64,000 bases of DNA from Verrucomicrobiota bacterium (GTDB taxonomy: Bacteria > Verrucomicrobiota > Verrucomicrobiia > Limisphaerales > J093): NCBI GenBank assembly GCA_029556615.1, contig JAKQDD010000030.1, forward strand, positions 41,703 to 105,702, given 5' to 3'. Shown in pieces: positions 1-7,656 of the stretch (positions within the stretch are counted from its first letter, which is position 1; every line of letters starts with the position of its first letter). A program made the position numbers and the translations under genes. The notes under the pieces were generated by a model that had not been told where the DNA came from, did not search any database, and saw only the letters and a program-made list of their open reading frames with translations.

Positions 1-1626
1 GAGAACGAGGAGCAGGTCTTCGAGTTGATCCGGTCGTTGGGCCAGGGCGGTTTCGCCCATACCTGGCTGGCGCGAGTTCTGGATGCGGAGCTGATTCAGG
101 ATTATGGCACGGAACAGGTCGCCATCAAGATACCCTCCAGTCCCAAGAACCAGCGGGTCCTGCAGAAGGAGGTCAAGAACAACATCCTGTTGCAGGAGCG
201 CCTCAAGGCCTGCAAGTCCGACAACCTCTGCCGTTATCTCGGGATCGACCTCTTTGACAACCAGTGGGTCATGGTCATGGAGTTCGTGCCCGACGGCAGC
301 CTGCGCAAGGTCGTCCGCGGCTTCAACCTCGGCCGGCGCAAACGTCTCGAGTGGAAAGAGGCCGTCCTGCTGGTCGAAGGGGTTCTCGAAGGCCTCGTCC
401 TGATCCACGGAGAACACCTCTTTCACCGGGACATCAAACCGGAGAACATCCTCCTCCACGGCAGGGTCCCGAAGATCGCCGACCTCGGCATCTCGAAATT
501 CCTGACCACCAACCAGCGGACCTGCTCGGGTTCCTGCACGATCTTCTACGCCGCTCCCGAACTGCTGGGGAAGGAGGGATCCTCCTTCCCGGCGGACGTG
601 TGGGCCACGGCGGTCATGCTCTACGAAATGCTGACGGGCCAACTGCCCTTTGGCGAGGACGACAGCCACCCGGCGGTCGTGATCGACGCGATCCGGGACG
701 AACGGCAGACCGCTGCCCGCACCGCGTGTCCGCAAGTGCCCGCCTGGCTGAGCGATCTGATCGACCTGGCCCTCGAGAAGGATGTCGCCCGACGCATCAC
801 CGCCCGACAGATGCTCGAGACGCTGCGGGCCGCCGGCAAAACCCCCACGCAGCTTCTGGAGCGCGTCGCCGCCGTTCGGGCGGCGATCCAGAAGGAGAAG
901 GATGAGCGCAAGGTCGAGTCGCTGATCCGGAGCCTGATCGAGGAGTTCCCCGAGGAGGCGCAGGTCTACCAGCTCCAGGGCGAGCACTTCCGGCAATGCG
1001 AGCTGCACAGCGAAGCCGTGGAAGCCTTCCGCCGTGGCCTCGTCCTCGATGACCGCAACGCGCTGCTGCATTGGGATCTCGCCCTCGAATACCAGCGGCT
1101 GCGCCGGTCCGCCGACGCCATCCGGCACCTCGAGCTGGCCAGGTCCTTCGGGCTCGACCCCGCCAAAGCCAGTGCCGCCGAGCGCCTGCTCAAGGCGCTT
1201 CGGGCCGGCCAGCGAAAGCCGGTCGCCGGCTGCCCCAAGACGGACGCGAATCAAGGCGAGTTCGAGCGCGAGCTCGCCCGGTTGCAGGACCTGCTCCAAC
1301 AGGAGCGCGGCGACGAAGCCGCGGAGAAGGCGCTCCGGGACCTGATCCGGAGGTTTCCCCGCAACCCGGTGGCCTACCAATGTCTCGGGGAGTATTACAG
1401 CCGCTGCGGCCTGGATGTGGCGGCCTCCGCCGCCTTTCTCGAGGGGCTGGCGATCGACAAGGACAATGCGCTGCTCCATTGGGATCTCGCGCTGAGCTAC
1501 CAGCGCATGGGACGCAAGCCCCAGGCGATCGAGGAGCTGCGTCAGGCGCTGGCCCTGGACCTCAATCCCGGCCTGCGCCGACACGCCCGGACGCTGCTCA
1601 GAGCCCTGGGCGCCAGCGGTGGATGA
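1..1626 (+). CDS. Serine/threonine protein kinase with C-terminal TPR repeats (5' end outside window)
   Basis: Eukaryotic-type Ser/Thr kinase, open at the left edge: the reading frame is already coding at base 1, so the true start lies upstream and the kinase lobe begins at about the glycine loop (GQGGFAHTWLAR). Visible motifs are the VAIKI lysine, the intact catalytic loop HRDIKPEN, DLG in place of DFG, and the APE motif in YAAPELLG. After the kinase fold (about 270 residues) come two similar TPR blocks, each containing ALLHWDLAL-YQR, so this tail is an internal duplication. No membrane segment is seen. The stop overlaps the start of the PP2C gene (ATGA), so kinase and phosphatase are translationally coupled and presumably act on the same targets, most likely the chaperones that follow. 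TPRs suggest it docks on a protein partner. The kinase assignment is firm; the substrate is inference. Confidence 0.93.
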   Translation, partial: ENEEQVFELIRSLGQGGFAHTWLARVLDAELIQDYGTEQVAIKIPSSPKNQRVLQKEVKNNILLQERLKACKSDNLCRYLGIDLFDNQWVMVMEFVPDGSLRKVVRGFNLGRRKRLEWKEAVLLVEGVLEGLVLIHGEHLFHRDIKPENILLHGRVPKIADLGISKFLTTNQRTCSGSCTIFYAAPELLGKEGSSFPADVWATAVMLYEMLTGQLPFGEDDSHPAVVIDAIRDERQTAARTACPQVPAWLSDLIDLALEKDVARRITARQMLETLRAAGKTPTQLLERVAAVRAAIQKEKDERKVESLIRSLIEEFPEEAQVYQLQGEHFRQCELHSEAVEAFRRGLVLDDRNALLHWDLALEYQRLRRSADAIRHLELARSFGLDPAKASAAERLLKALRAGQRKPVAGCPKTDANQGEFERELARLQDLLQQERGDEAAEKALRDLIRRFPRNPVAYQCLGEYYSRCGLDVAASAAFLEGLAIDKDNALLHWDLALSYQRMGRKPQAIEELRQALALDLNPGLRRHARTLLRALGASGG

Positions 1627-2420
1627 CCATGCAACCCGCCCCGAGCCGATCGCCGCGACGGTGGACTCTCGACTGTCACACCTGCTCCGAACCCGCCCCG
1701 GAGTCCGCCGTCAACGAGGACTTCGCCGTCGCGGATCCTGTGAAAGGCGTGTTTGTGGTCGCCGACGGCATGGGCGGCCGGCCGGCCGGCCATCTCGCCA
1801 GCCGGATCGCAGCCTCCGCATTCGTGAAGAGCCTGCTCCGGGACGCAGGCGGCAGGCCTCCGCGCCGTTCCATTCTGGTGCAGGCCGTGGCGGACGCCAA
1901 CACCGCCGTGCGCGCCTGCGGACGCCGGAACGCGTCCCGGACAGGCCTCGGGACGACCCTCACCGCCGTCGTCCTGCGCGGGCGGACCGGGCGGATCGTT
2001 CATCTCGGGGACAGCCGAGCCTATCTCTACCACCAGGGCCGCCTCCGCCAGTTGACCGACGATCACACCCTCGCCGAGGAACTCCTGCGCCGCCGCTGCG
2101 TCGATCGGGAGCAGTTGGCCCGGCATCCGTTCCGCCACGTCCTGTTGCGGACGATCGGCACCCACCAGGCGCCCGACCCGGACATCCTGGCCTTCTCCCT
2201 CGAGCCCGGCGACGGCTTGATCCTGACCACCGACGAGATCCCGCGGCTCCTGCCGAACGGGGAGCTCGAAGCCATCGCGCGACGCCACTGGGCTCGGGGA
2301 GCGGCAGCGGTTTGTGGCCAGCTCATGCGCCGTGCCCGACAGCGGAAACCCCAGGATGACGTCACCCTCCTGGTACTGAAAGAGGCCAACGGCGAGCAAC
2401 GGCATCGGCTTCGAGTATGA
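1623..2420 (+). CDS. PP2C-family serine/threonine phosphatase
   Basis: Metal-dependent PP2C phosphatase of 265 residues, the reverse partner of the kinase just upstream. The ATG at 1623 overlaps the kinase stop by 4 nt; a much longer upstream extension of this frame lies antiparallel to nothing but inside the kinase gene and is not needed. Family motifs seen: NEDF near residue 32, VVADGMGG at about 45-52, LGDSRAYL at about 128-135, DDHT, and the terminal DDVTLLVL around residue 245. One deviation: the usual SDGL motif reads TTDEIPRLL, keeping the aspartate but losing the glycine, so metal site geometry may differ. There is no transmembrane or sensor domain, so regulation probably comes from its partners. 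Its own stop overlaps the grpE start (ATGA), making kinase-phosphatase-grpE one coupled unit. Confidence 0.92.
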   Translation: MTMQPAPSRSPRRWTLDCHTCSEPAPESAVNEDFAVADPVKGVFVVADGMGGRPAGHLASRIAASAFVKSLLRDAGGRPPRRSILVQAVADANTAVRACGRRNASRTGLGTTLTAVVLRGRTGRIVHLGDSRAYLYHQGRLRQLTDDHTLAEELLRRRCVDREQLARHPFRHVLLRTIGTHQAPDPDILAFSLEPGDGLILTTDEIPRLLPNGELEAIARRHWARGAAAVCGQLMRRARQRKPQDDVTLLVLKEANGEQRHRLRV

Positions 2421-3001
2421 AACCAACACCCGCCAACGGTTCGCAGTCCGCCCCGGCCGGTTCCCCGAGCCCGCCCGCAGAGGTCTGGACCCGCGAACAG
2501 CAGACCCGGTGCGCCCAGGTGGTCGCCGACGATCTGGCCACCCTCATGCGGCAGTTGGCCGAGTGCCAGTCCACCCTGCGGGACAAGGAAGAGACCCAGA
2601 AGAACCAGATGCGCTCGCTGCTCATCGAGTTGCTCGAGATCTCCGATGGTTTCGAGCGGGTCTTTGCCCTCATCGAACCCCACAAAGCCGGCTGCACGCC
2701 CGAGGTCAGGGCATGGCTCAACACGTTCCGCGTCCTGCACCGGTTGCTCTGGAGAACCTTGAAAGCGCAGGGGGTGACCCGCATCCAGAACCTCGACGGC
2801 ACCTATGATCCGCACTGGCATCTGCCCCAAACCAGGGTGTATGACCCCACGCAGCCGGAGGGCACGATCCTCCGCGAGGAAAAGCCCGGCTACATCTGGC
2901 AGGGCATCCTCCTGCGCAAGGCGGAAGTCGCGGTCATCACCCACGACGCCAGCCAGGCGGTCGCCGAAAGCGCGGACGATGACGCCGCAGATCAACCCTA
3001 G
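2417..3001 (+). CDS. grpE: GrpE-like nucleotide exchange factor
   Basis: A 194-residue GrpE-type protein, expected to release ADP from the Hsp70 encoded next. The N-terminal third is low-complexity, the middle (about 30-100) is helical and should form the dimeric coiled coil, and the C-terminal part matches the GrpE beta domain: LKAQGVTRIQNLDGTYDP, then the typical GTILREEKPGYIWQGILLRKAEVAV ending (quoted in pieces: GTILREEKPGY, then GILLRKAEVAV). It overlaps the PP2C stop by 4 nt. Its TAG stop at 2999-3001 is the first three bases of a dispersed repeat, so the original C-terminus may have been replaced by the insertion. The family call is good though the sequence is diverged; it is one of two GrpE-like genes in the island. 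Confidence 0.83.
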   Translation: MKPTPANGSQSAPAGSPSPPAEVWTREQQTRCAQVVADDLATLMRQLAECQSTLRDKEETQKNQMRSLLIELLEISDGFERVFALIEPHKAGCTPEVRAWLNTFRVLHRLLWRTLKAQGVTRIQNLDGTYDPHWHLPQTRVYDPTQPEGTILREEKPGYIWQGILLRKAEVAVITHDASQAVAESADDDAADQP

Positions 3002-3084
3002 CGAGGCGCGCCTCAGACCAATCCAAGACAGCGATCCCATGAGACATCACTGCCTCTTCGGGCCCTCTCTCCTGCGCCTCGCTA
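2999..3084 (+). repeat. Dispersed repeat copy A, module 1 (86 bp)
   Basis: Module bounded by an 11-bp perfect terminal inverted repeat, TAGCGAGGCGC at 2999-3009 and GCGCCTCGCTA at 3074-3084. After the left end it reads CTCAGACC, shared by all copies. It begins on the stop codon of the grpE-like gene. It is followed after exactly 5 bp (ATGTA) by module 2. Confidence 0.88.
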
Positions 3085-3089
3085 ATGTA

Positions 3090-3176
3090 GAGTCCTCGAA
3101 GGCAAGGGGGGGCGGGTTGGGAACGTCAGGGACCAAACTTGACCTGTTGACCACACATTCCACAAGTCGAGGACTC
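3090..3176 (+). repeat. Dispersed repeat copy A, module 2 (87 bp)
   Basis: Bounded by a 10-bp perfect terminal inverted repeat, GAGTCCTCGA at 3090-3099 and TCGAGGACTC at 3167-3176. The interior has a G-rich left half and the shared stretch ACTTGACCTGTTGACC. Together with module 1 it fills most of the 263-bp gap between the grpE-like gene and dnaK. A short piece of the module 1 end (AGCGAGGCGCC) follows at 3178-3188. Confidence 0.88.
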
Positions 3177-3203
3177 CAGCGAGGCGCCGCCTTGAAATTC
3201 GTC

Positions 3204-3248
3204 GTGATAACGTCAAGTGTCGGCCCGTTCAGAATGTGACAACGTCAA
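3204..3248 (+). promoter_or_regulatory. Paired TGAYAACGTCA boxes upstream of dnaK (candidate operator)
   Basis: Two copies of GTGAYAACGTCAA occur as a direct repeat at 3204-3216 and 3236-3248 (12 of 13 bases identical), with starts 32 bp apart, about three DNA turns. Each has a TGA...TCA dyad. The second ends 16 bp before the dnaK ATG, so a bound protein could block transcription or translation start. There is no CIRCE element here, so HrcA control is not indicated. The regulatory role is inference. Confidence 0.4.
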
Positions 3249-3264
3249 TCCAGGAGAAGCACCT

Positions 3265-5664
3265 ATGGGCAAGAGCATCGGCATCGACTTAGGAACCACC
3301 AACACCGTCGCCGCGGTTGTGGATGGCCCCCGCGTCACCGTGATCGTCAATCGGGAGAACCACCAGTCCACCCGCTCGGTCGTCGGGCTGCGCCGCCGGA
3401 AGGACAAAACCGAGATCCTGTGCGGGGATGTGGCCCTGGACAACTGGCCGATGGCGCCCGAGGACACGATCATCTCGATCAAACGGCTGATGGGCCGGGG
3501 AGCCGACGATCCCGAAATCGCGAAGGTCCGTGACACCTACCTCTATAAGATCGTCGTGCCCAAGGATGGCACTGCGGACAGCCTGCGGGTGGTCATGGGC
3601 GGTGTCCAGTACTCCCCGGTGCAGATCTCGGCCATGATCCTCAAGAAGGTCAAAGAGGACGCCGAGTTCCGCCTGAACGAAGAGGTCACCGACGCCGTGA
3701 TCACGGTGCCGGCCTACTTCAGCCAGGCCCAAAAGGCGGCGACCCGCCGGGCCGGGCAGGAAGCCGGGCTGCGCGTCATCCAGATTCTCGATGAACCCAC
3801 GGCCGCGGCGATCTCCTATGGCATGGAGACCATCGAGGCCACGGAGCCGAAGTACCTTCTGGTCTACGATCTGGGCGGGGGCACGTTCGACATCTCGGTG
3901 CTCTTGTGGGACCGGAACATCTTCGTGCCGCTGACGCTCGAGGGCGACATGTGGCTCGGGGGCGACAACTTCGACCAGGCGCTGGTCGACTGCGCGGTGG
4001 GCCAGATCAAGAAGGAGCACGGGGTCGATCCCAAGCCCAACCGGCGGTTCATGGCGATGTTGAAGAAGGAGTGCCAGAAGGCCAAAGAGACCCTGAGCGG
4101 GGCCCGCTCGGCGGACATCATCGTGGCCAGTGTCCTCCAGGATGCGGCCGGCAATCCCGTCGATGTGGTGCTCGAGGTCACGCGGGAGCAGTTCGAGGAG
4201 ATGATCCGTCCCCTGGTGGCCCGGACCATCGCGCTGGCGGAGAAGGCGCTCGCCGGCGCCGAGCTCGAGGTCTCCCAGGTCAGCCATGTTCTCATGGCCG
4301 GCAACTCGACGTGCGTCCCCCTCGTTCAGCAGGAGGTGGAGAAGAAGTTCGGCGCGGACAAGGTGCTGCGCAAGGTGCACCCCAAACAGAGCGTGGCCAC
4401 CGGGGCGGCAAAGCTCGCGGCGGTGCTTTACGGCAAACTCGTCTGCCAGGCCCCCCGGCAGGAGGATCCCCAGCAGGAATGCGGGTACCGGAACGAGCGG
4501 GACGCAGTCACCTGCGCCCGCTGCGGCGCTCCCCTGGCGGCGCAGGAGGGGCCGGTGCCCACGGATGAGCTGATCCCTCCCGGCGGCATCGCCGCCTGTT
4601 CCTACGGCATTCAAACCGCGGGCGACAAGTACGCGGTCTTCATCAAGAAAAACGACCCCTATCCGACCCCCGAGGAGAACCGCCAGCCGCAAACCTTCTA
4701 CACCCGCATGCCCGACCAGCGGATCATCATGATCCCGGTCTACGGAGGCGAGACCATGGACCGGGCCAGCGCCAACGAAAAGCAGGGCGCCGCCGTCGCC
4801 ATCCTCCCGGCGCGCCTGCCGAAGGGGACGGCAATCCGCATCCGGGTCTGGTTGGACAACGACTGCGTGTTCGTCGTCAGCGCGCACCTCGAGGACGGCA
4901 CCGACCTGAAACCCTGGATCATGAAGGGCGAGGCGGACGCCAAGGCCCTCGAGGGACTCCAGCGCGTGGACCAGGAGTTCGAGAAGGTCGAATCCGAGCT
5001 GACAGCCGACGAGCATGCGGAGGTCGATCGCGTCCGGAACCAGGCCTTCGACGACATGCGGAGCCAGCGGTTCGACGACGCCATGCAGCGCGCCCAGGAC
5101 TTCAAGAAGAAGCTCGAGGAGCGAAAGAAAGGCGACGACCCGTTGACGCGGAAGGCGGAAGGCCTGGTTCGGTACACGCGTTTTGTGCTCGACCGGTACG
5201 GGTGGCTCCTGGACCCGCCCAAGGCGGTTCAACTCAATCAGCTGGCCGAGCAAATCGAGGAAGCGGTTCGCTCGGGCGACCGGCAGCGACTCGAGGAGAA
5301 GGCGAAGGAACTGGACAAGGCAACTGACGAATTGCCGCAGGCGGCCCGGGCGTTCATCGGGATGTTCCTCGCCATCCACAACCGGATCCAGCCCGTGGAT
5401 CCCGTCCAGGCCGCCAACCTGCTCGAGGAGCTCGCGGAGGCGGAGCAGGCCCTCAAGGCCCGGGATCCGAATGCGCGCCAGAAGATCCAACAGGTGTCGG
5501 CGAAGATCGCCGTGACCATTGATCAGATCGGCACCGGGGATCCCGACAAGTCGAAGCGGCTCGTCTGCTCGTGCGGCACCGAGATCCCGGCGGGTGCGGA
5601 CAAGTGCCCGAAGTGCGGGCTGGCGGCTTGGCTGGTCGAAGACCGGTCCCGCCGGGGCCTTTGA
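3265..5664 (+). CDS. dnaK: DnaK-type Hsp70 with inserted and C-terminal zinc ribbons
   Basis: ATP-dependent chaperone of 799 residues, longer than housekeeping DnaK (about 640). The ATG at 3265 follows CAGGAGAAG, a good ribosome site; an in-frame start at 3217 is less likely. The ATPase domain (1 to about 390) is complete: IGIDLGTTNT, VPAYFSQAQ, DEPTAAAISYG, YDLGGGTFDIS and LGGDNFD; the usual GGSTR loop reads AGNSTCVP. Between ATPase and substrate domain, around residues 405-430, sits a cysteine-rich insert (ECGY...CARCGAPL). The substrate-binding domain follows at about 435-590, then a long helical region, then a second ribbon, CSCG...CPKCG, near the C-terminus (about 768-785). The usual EEVD-like tail is absent. 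Lying inside the kinase/GrpE/J-like island, it is probably specialised rather than the general DnaK. Zinc binding is predicted from cysteine spacing only. Confidence 0.93.
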   Translation: MGKSIGIDLGTTNTVAAVVDGPRVTVIVNRENHQSTRSVVGLRRRKDKTEILCGDVALDNWPMAPEDTIISIKRLMGRGADDPEIAKVRDTYLYKIVVPKDGTADSLRVVMGGVQYSPVQISAMILKKVKEDAEFRLNEEVTDAVITVPAYFSQAQKAATRRAGQEAGLRVIQILDEPTAAAISYGMETIEATEPKYLLVYDLGGGTFDISVLLWDRNIFVPLTLEGDMWLGGDNFDQALVDCAVGQIKKEHGVDPKPNRRFMAMLKKECQKAKETLSGARSADIIVASVLQDAAGNPVDVVLEVTREQFEEMIRPLVARTIALAEKALAGAELEVSQVSHVLMAGNSTCVPLVQQEVEKKFGADKVLRKVHPKQSVATGAAKLAAVLYGKLVCQAPRQEDPQQECGYRNERDAVTCARCGAPLAAQEGPVPTDELIPPGGIAACSYGIQTAGDKYAVFIKKNDPYPTPEENRQPQTFYTRMPDQRIIMIPVYGGETMDRASANEKQGAAVAILPARLPKGTAIRIRVWLDNDCVFVVSAHLEDGTDLKPWIMKGEADAKALEGLQRVDQEFEKVESELTADEHAEVDRVRNQAFDDMRSQRFDDAMQRAQDFKKKLEERKKGDDPLTRKAEGLVRYTRFVLDRYGWLLDPPKAVQLNQLAEQIEEAVRSGDRQRLEEKAKELDKATDELPQAARAFIGMFLAIHNRIQPVDPVQAANLLEELAEAEQALKARDPNARQKIQQVSAKIAVTIDQIGTGDPDKSKRLVCSCGTEIPAGADKCPKCGLAAWLVEDRSRRGL

Positions 5665-5680
5665 TCGAACAAGGGGGACG

Positions 5681-7516
5681 ATGAGCGCGCAACCTAATCC
5701 ATCGCCGCGGGTCGTCGGCGTCGACTTCGGCGGCGATGCCCTGAGGCTCGCGTCCTGGGTAGACGGAGAGCCCCGGCTGTTGCCCTCTCGGCCGGTCGCC
5801 GAACCCCTCCACCGGGAAATCCGCGTCAACGGCGCGGCGCCGGAGTGCCGGATCCTATCCCTCAAGCGGTTGCTGGATCATGACGAAACCCTCATCCTGC
5901 CCAGGGTGGGGGGGGCGAGCATCCGCTCCGTGGAATACCTGACCGAGCTGTTCCGCCTCCTGCGGACCAACGCGACCCTCTTCCCGGCGTCCACGCCGCT
6001 GAACACCGTCGGCGCCGTTCCCCCCTGCTTCTCCCAGCGCCAGCGCTCGACCTTCCGCGAAGCCATCGAGAAGGCGGGCTTCGAGCGGGTCCGGCTGGTG
6101 GACGACACGATGGCCGCAGTTCTCGCCAACCAGGAACGACTCCGGGGCAAGGAGAGCGTGCTGGTCTACGCCTGGGGAGCAAGCACGTTCTCCGCAGCCC
6201 TCTACCGCCCCGCCGGAACCGCCTTCCGGGTCATCGCCCAGGACGGCGATCGGAATCTGGGCGGTGATGACTGGAATGGGGTGATCTTGAATGGCTGCCT
6301 GAAAGCCCTGGGCCGGCCCGTGCGGTTCCCGTCCAAGGACGACGCGGCGCTGCTGCGCGAGCTGGAACGGATCAAACGCGTCTTGTCCGATGGCCAGGAA
6401 GCCCAGTTCTCGACCGTCGTGCTCGTCGGCGGACGACCGGAAGCCCAGCGAATCCCGCCGCAACTGGCCGTGGACGCCAGCGCCTTCCGGGAGGCCGTGC
6501 TGCGCATGACTCAGCGCACCCTCGAGTTGTCGGAGAAGGTCCTGCGGGAGGGCAAATGCCCCGAGCCGGAAGTGGTCCTGCTTCTGGGCGGAGTGACGTC
6601 GGCGCCTCTCGTGACCCGGGCGATCGAGCAGAGGTTCCCGGGGCGAATCCTCGCCACCATCCCCGACGCCGTCGCCGTCGGAGCCGCCATCTACGGAACC
6701 TTGCTCCCGTCGGCCGAGTGGGAAGCCTCCGGCCGCAGGGCTGAACAGGACAAACAGCGGGGCCTCCCGCCGGCGGCCAAGCCGCCAGCCGCCACTCCGG
6801 ACCCGGACCCGTCTCCGGCCCCGCGCCTGCGCGCACCGGACCGGGCGCCGGAGACTCCGGCCCGGCCTGCCGTCGAAGGGGGTTGGGCTGCCCATTTCGT
6901 CCCGCTGCTGAACGAGGCGGAGCGGCTCGAGAAGGAAGACCGCCTGGACGAATCGGTGGCCAAGCTCGAAGAACTGCACGAGAGGATGGGCAAGTTCTTC
7001 TTCTGGGTGTTCGACAAGGCGGCCACAACCCAAATGGCCCAGGGTCACAAGGAGCGAGCCTACGCCCTCCTGCAAAGGGCCAACCGGTTCGATCCCTCAA
7101 ACGAACGAGTCGCTCACAGCCTCGCGGAGTTCTACGGAGGACGCGCCGTCGAGCTCTACAAGAACCGCCGCTTCGAGTCGGCCCTCGAGTCCTGCCGCGC
7201 GGCGCTGGCAGTGATCGAAGCGCTGCCGGACGCCGAGCGGCGACAGGGGCGATTCCTCGCTCATTATCTCCGGCTCCAGGCCGAGATCGAGCTGGCGTTG
7301 AGCCGAACGAGCGCGGCGGAAGCCAACCTCGAACGAGCGGTAAGGCTGAACCCCGAGGAACCGGCCCTCAAACAGCGATTGCAGGAAATCCAGCCCTTGC
7401 TGAAGCGGGCGGCTTCCGAGGTGCGCCGGGTCTTCGGCCCCATGTCGGGCGAAGACCGAAACCGGCTTTGTCCTTGTGGCAGCGGCAAGAAGTACAAGAA
7501 ATGTTGCGGACGATGA
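5681..7516 (+). CDS. Degenerate Hsp70-family protein with TPRs and C-terminal SEC-C motif
   Basis: A 611-residue Hsp70/actin-fold protein. The ATG at 5681 has AAGGGGG just upstream and lies 16 bp after dnaK. The fold is recognisable (VVGVDFGGDALRLASW, VDDTMAAVLAN, GDRNLGGDDWN, LLGGVTSAPLV), but the nucleotide motifs have decayed: DFGGD replaces DLGTT, and YAWGASTFS replaces the DLGGGTFD phosphate-binding loop. ATP hydrolysis may be weak or lost. A Pro/Ala-rich linker (about 360-400) replaces the substrate-binding domain, followed by TPR-like helices (about 400-570) and a C-terminal SEC-C zinc motif, CPCGSGKKYKKCC (about 597-610), the same tail that SecA uses to contact SecB and ribosomes. A pseudo-chaperone or adaptor that recruits clients is a reasonable guess. 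Confidence 0.85.
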   Translation: MSAQPNPSPRVVGVDFGGDALRLASWVDGEPRLLPSRPVAEPLHREIRVNGAAPECRILSLKRLLDHDETLILPRVGGASIRSVEYLTELFRLLRTNATLFPASTPLNTVGAVPPCFSQRQRSTFREAIEKAGFERVRLVDDTMAAVLANQERLRGKESVLVYAWGASTFSAALYRPAGTAFRVIAQDGDRNLGGDDWNGVILNGCLKALGRPVRFPSKDDAALLRELERIKRVLSDGQEAQFSTVVLVGGRPEAQRIPPQLAVDASAFREAVLRMTQRTLELSEKVLREGKCPEPEVVLLLGGVTSAPLVTRAIEQRFPGRILATIPDAVAVGAAIYGTLLPSAEWEASGRRAEQDKQRGLPPAAKPPAATPDPDPSPAPRLRAPDRAPETPARPAVEGGWAAHFVPLLNEAERLEKEDRLDESVAKLEELHERMGKFFFWVFDKAATTQMAQGHKERAYALLQRANRFDPSNERVAHSLAEFYGGRAVELYKNRRFESALESCRAALAVIEALPDAERRQGRFLAHYLRLQAEIELALSRTSAAEANLERAVRLNPEEPALKQRLQEIQPLLKRAASEVRRVFGPMSGEDRNRLCPCGSGKKYKKCCGR

Positions 7517-7656
7517 ACCCGACCGTCGCGGCGTTGAGGAGCGCCAGCAGACTTACGCGAGGCGCCGGTTATATCGAGATGGGCGTGAAGCGAAACCGGC
7601 ATTGAGTGTTGCACAGACGCTTGGGTTGCCCCCGGCGGGCATCAAGGGTTCGGACG
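7517..7656. other. 140-bp intergenic gap inside the chaperone island
   Basis: Separates the second Hsp70 from the J-like gene. It contains GCGAGGCGCC followed by GGTTATATCGAG near 7561-7580, the former resembling the end of repeat module 1. I see no convincing promoter or terminator. Confidence 0.3.

Noticed and set aside
3002..3264. CIRCE heat-shock operator upstream of dnaK
   Set aside because: No TTAGCACTC-N9-GAGTGCTAA-like sequence is present.
3289..5865. Long open frame (858 codons) on the minus strand opposite dnaK
   Set aside because: It is the antisense shadow of a GC-rich gene; its translation is Asp/Arg/Leu-rich without recognisable domains, while the plus strand encodes a complete Hsp70.
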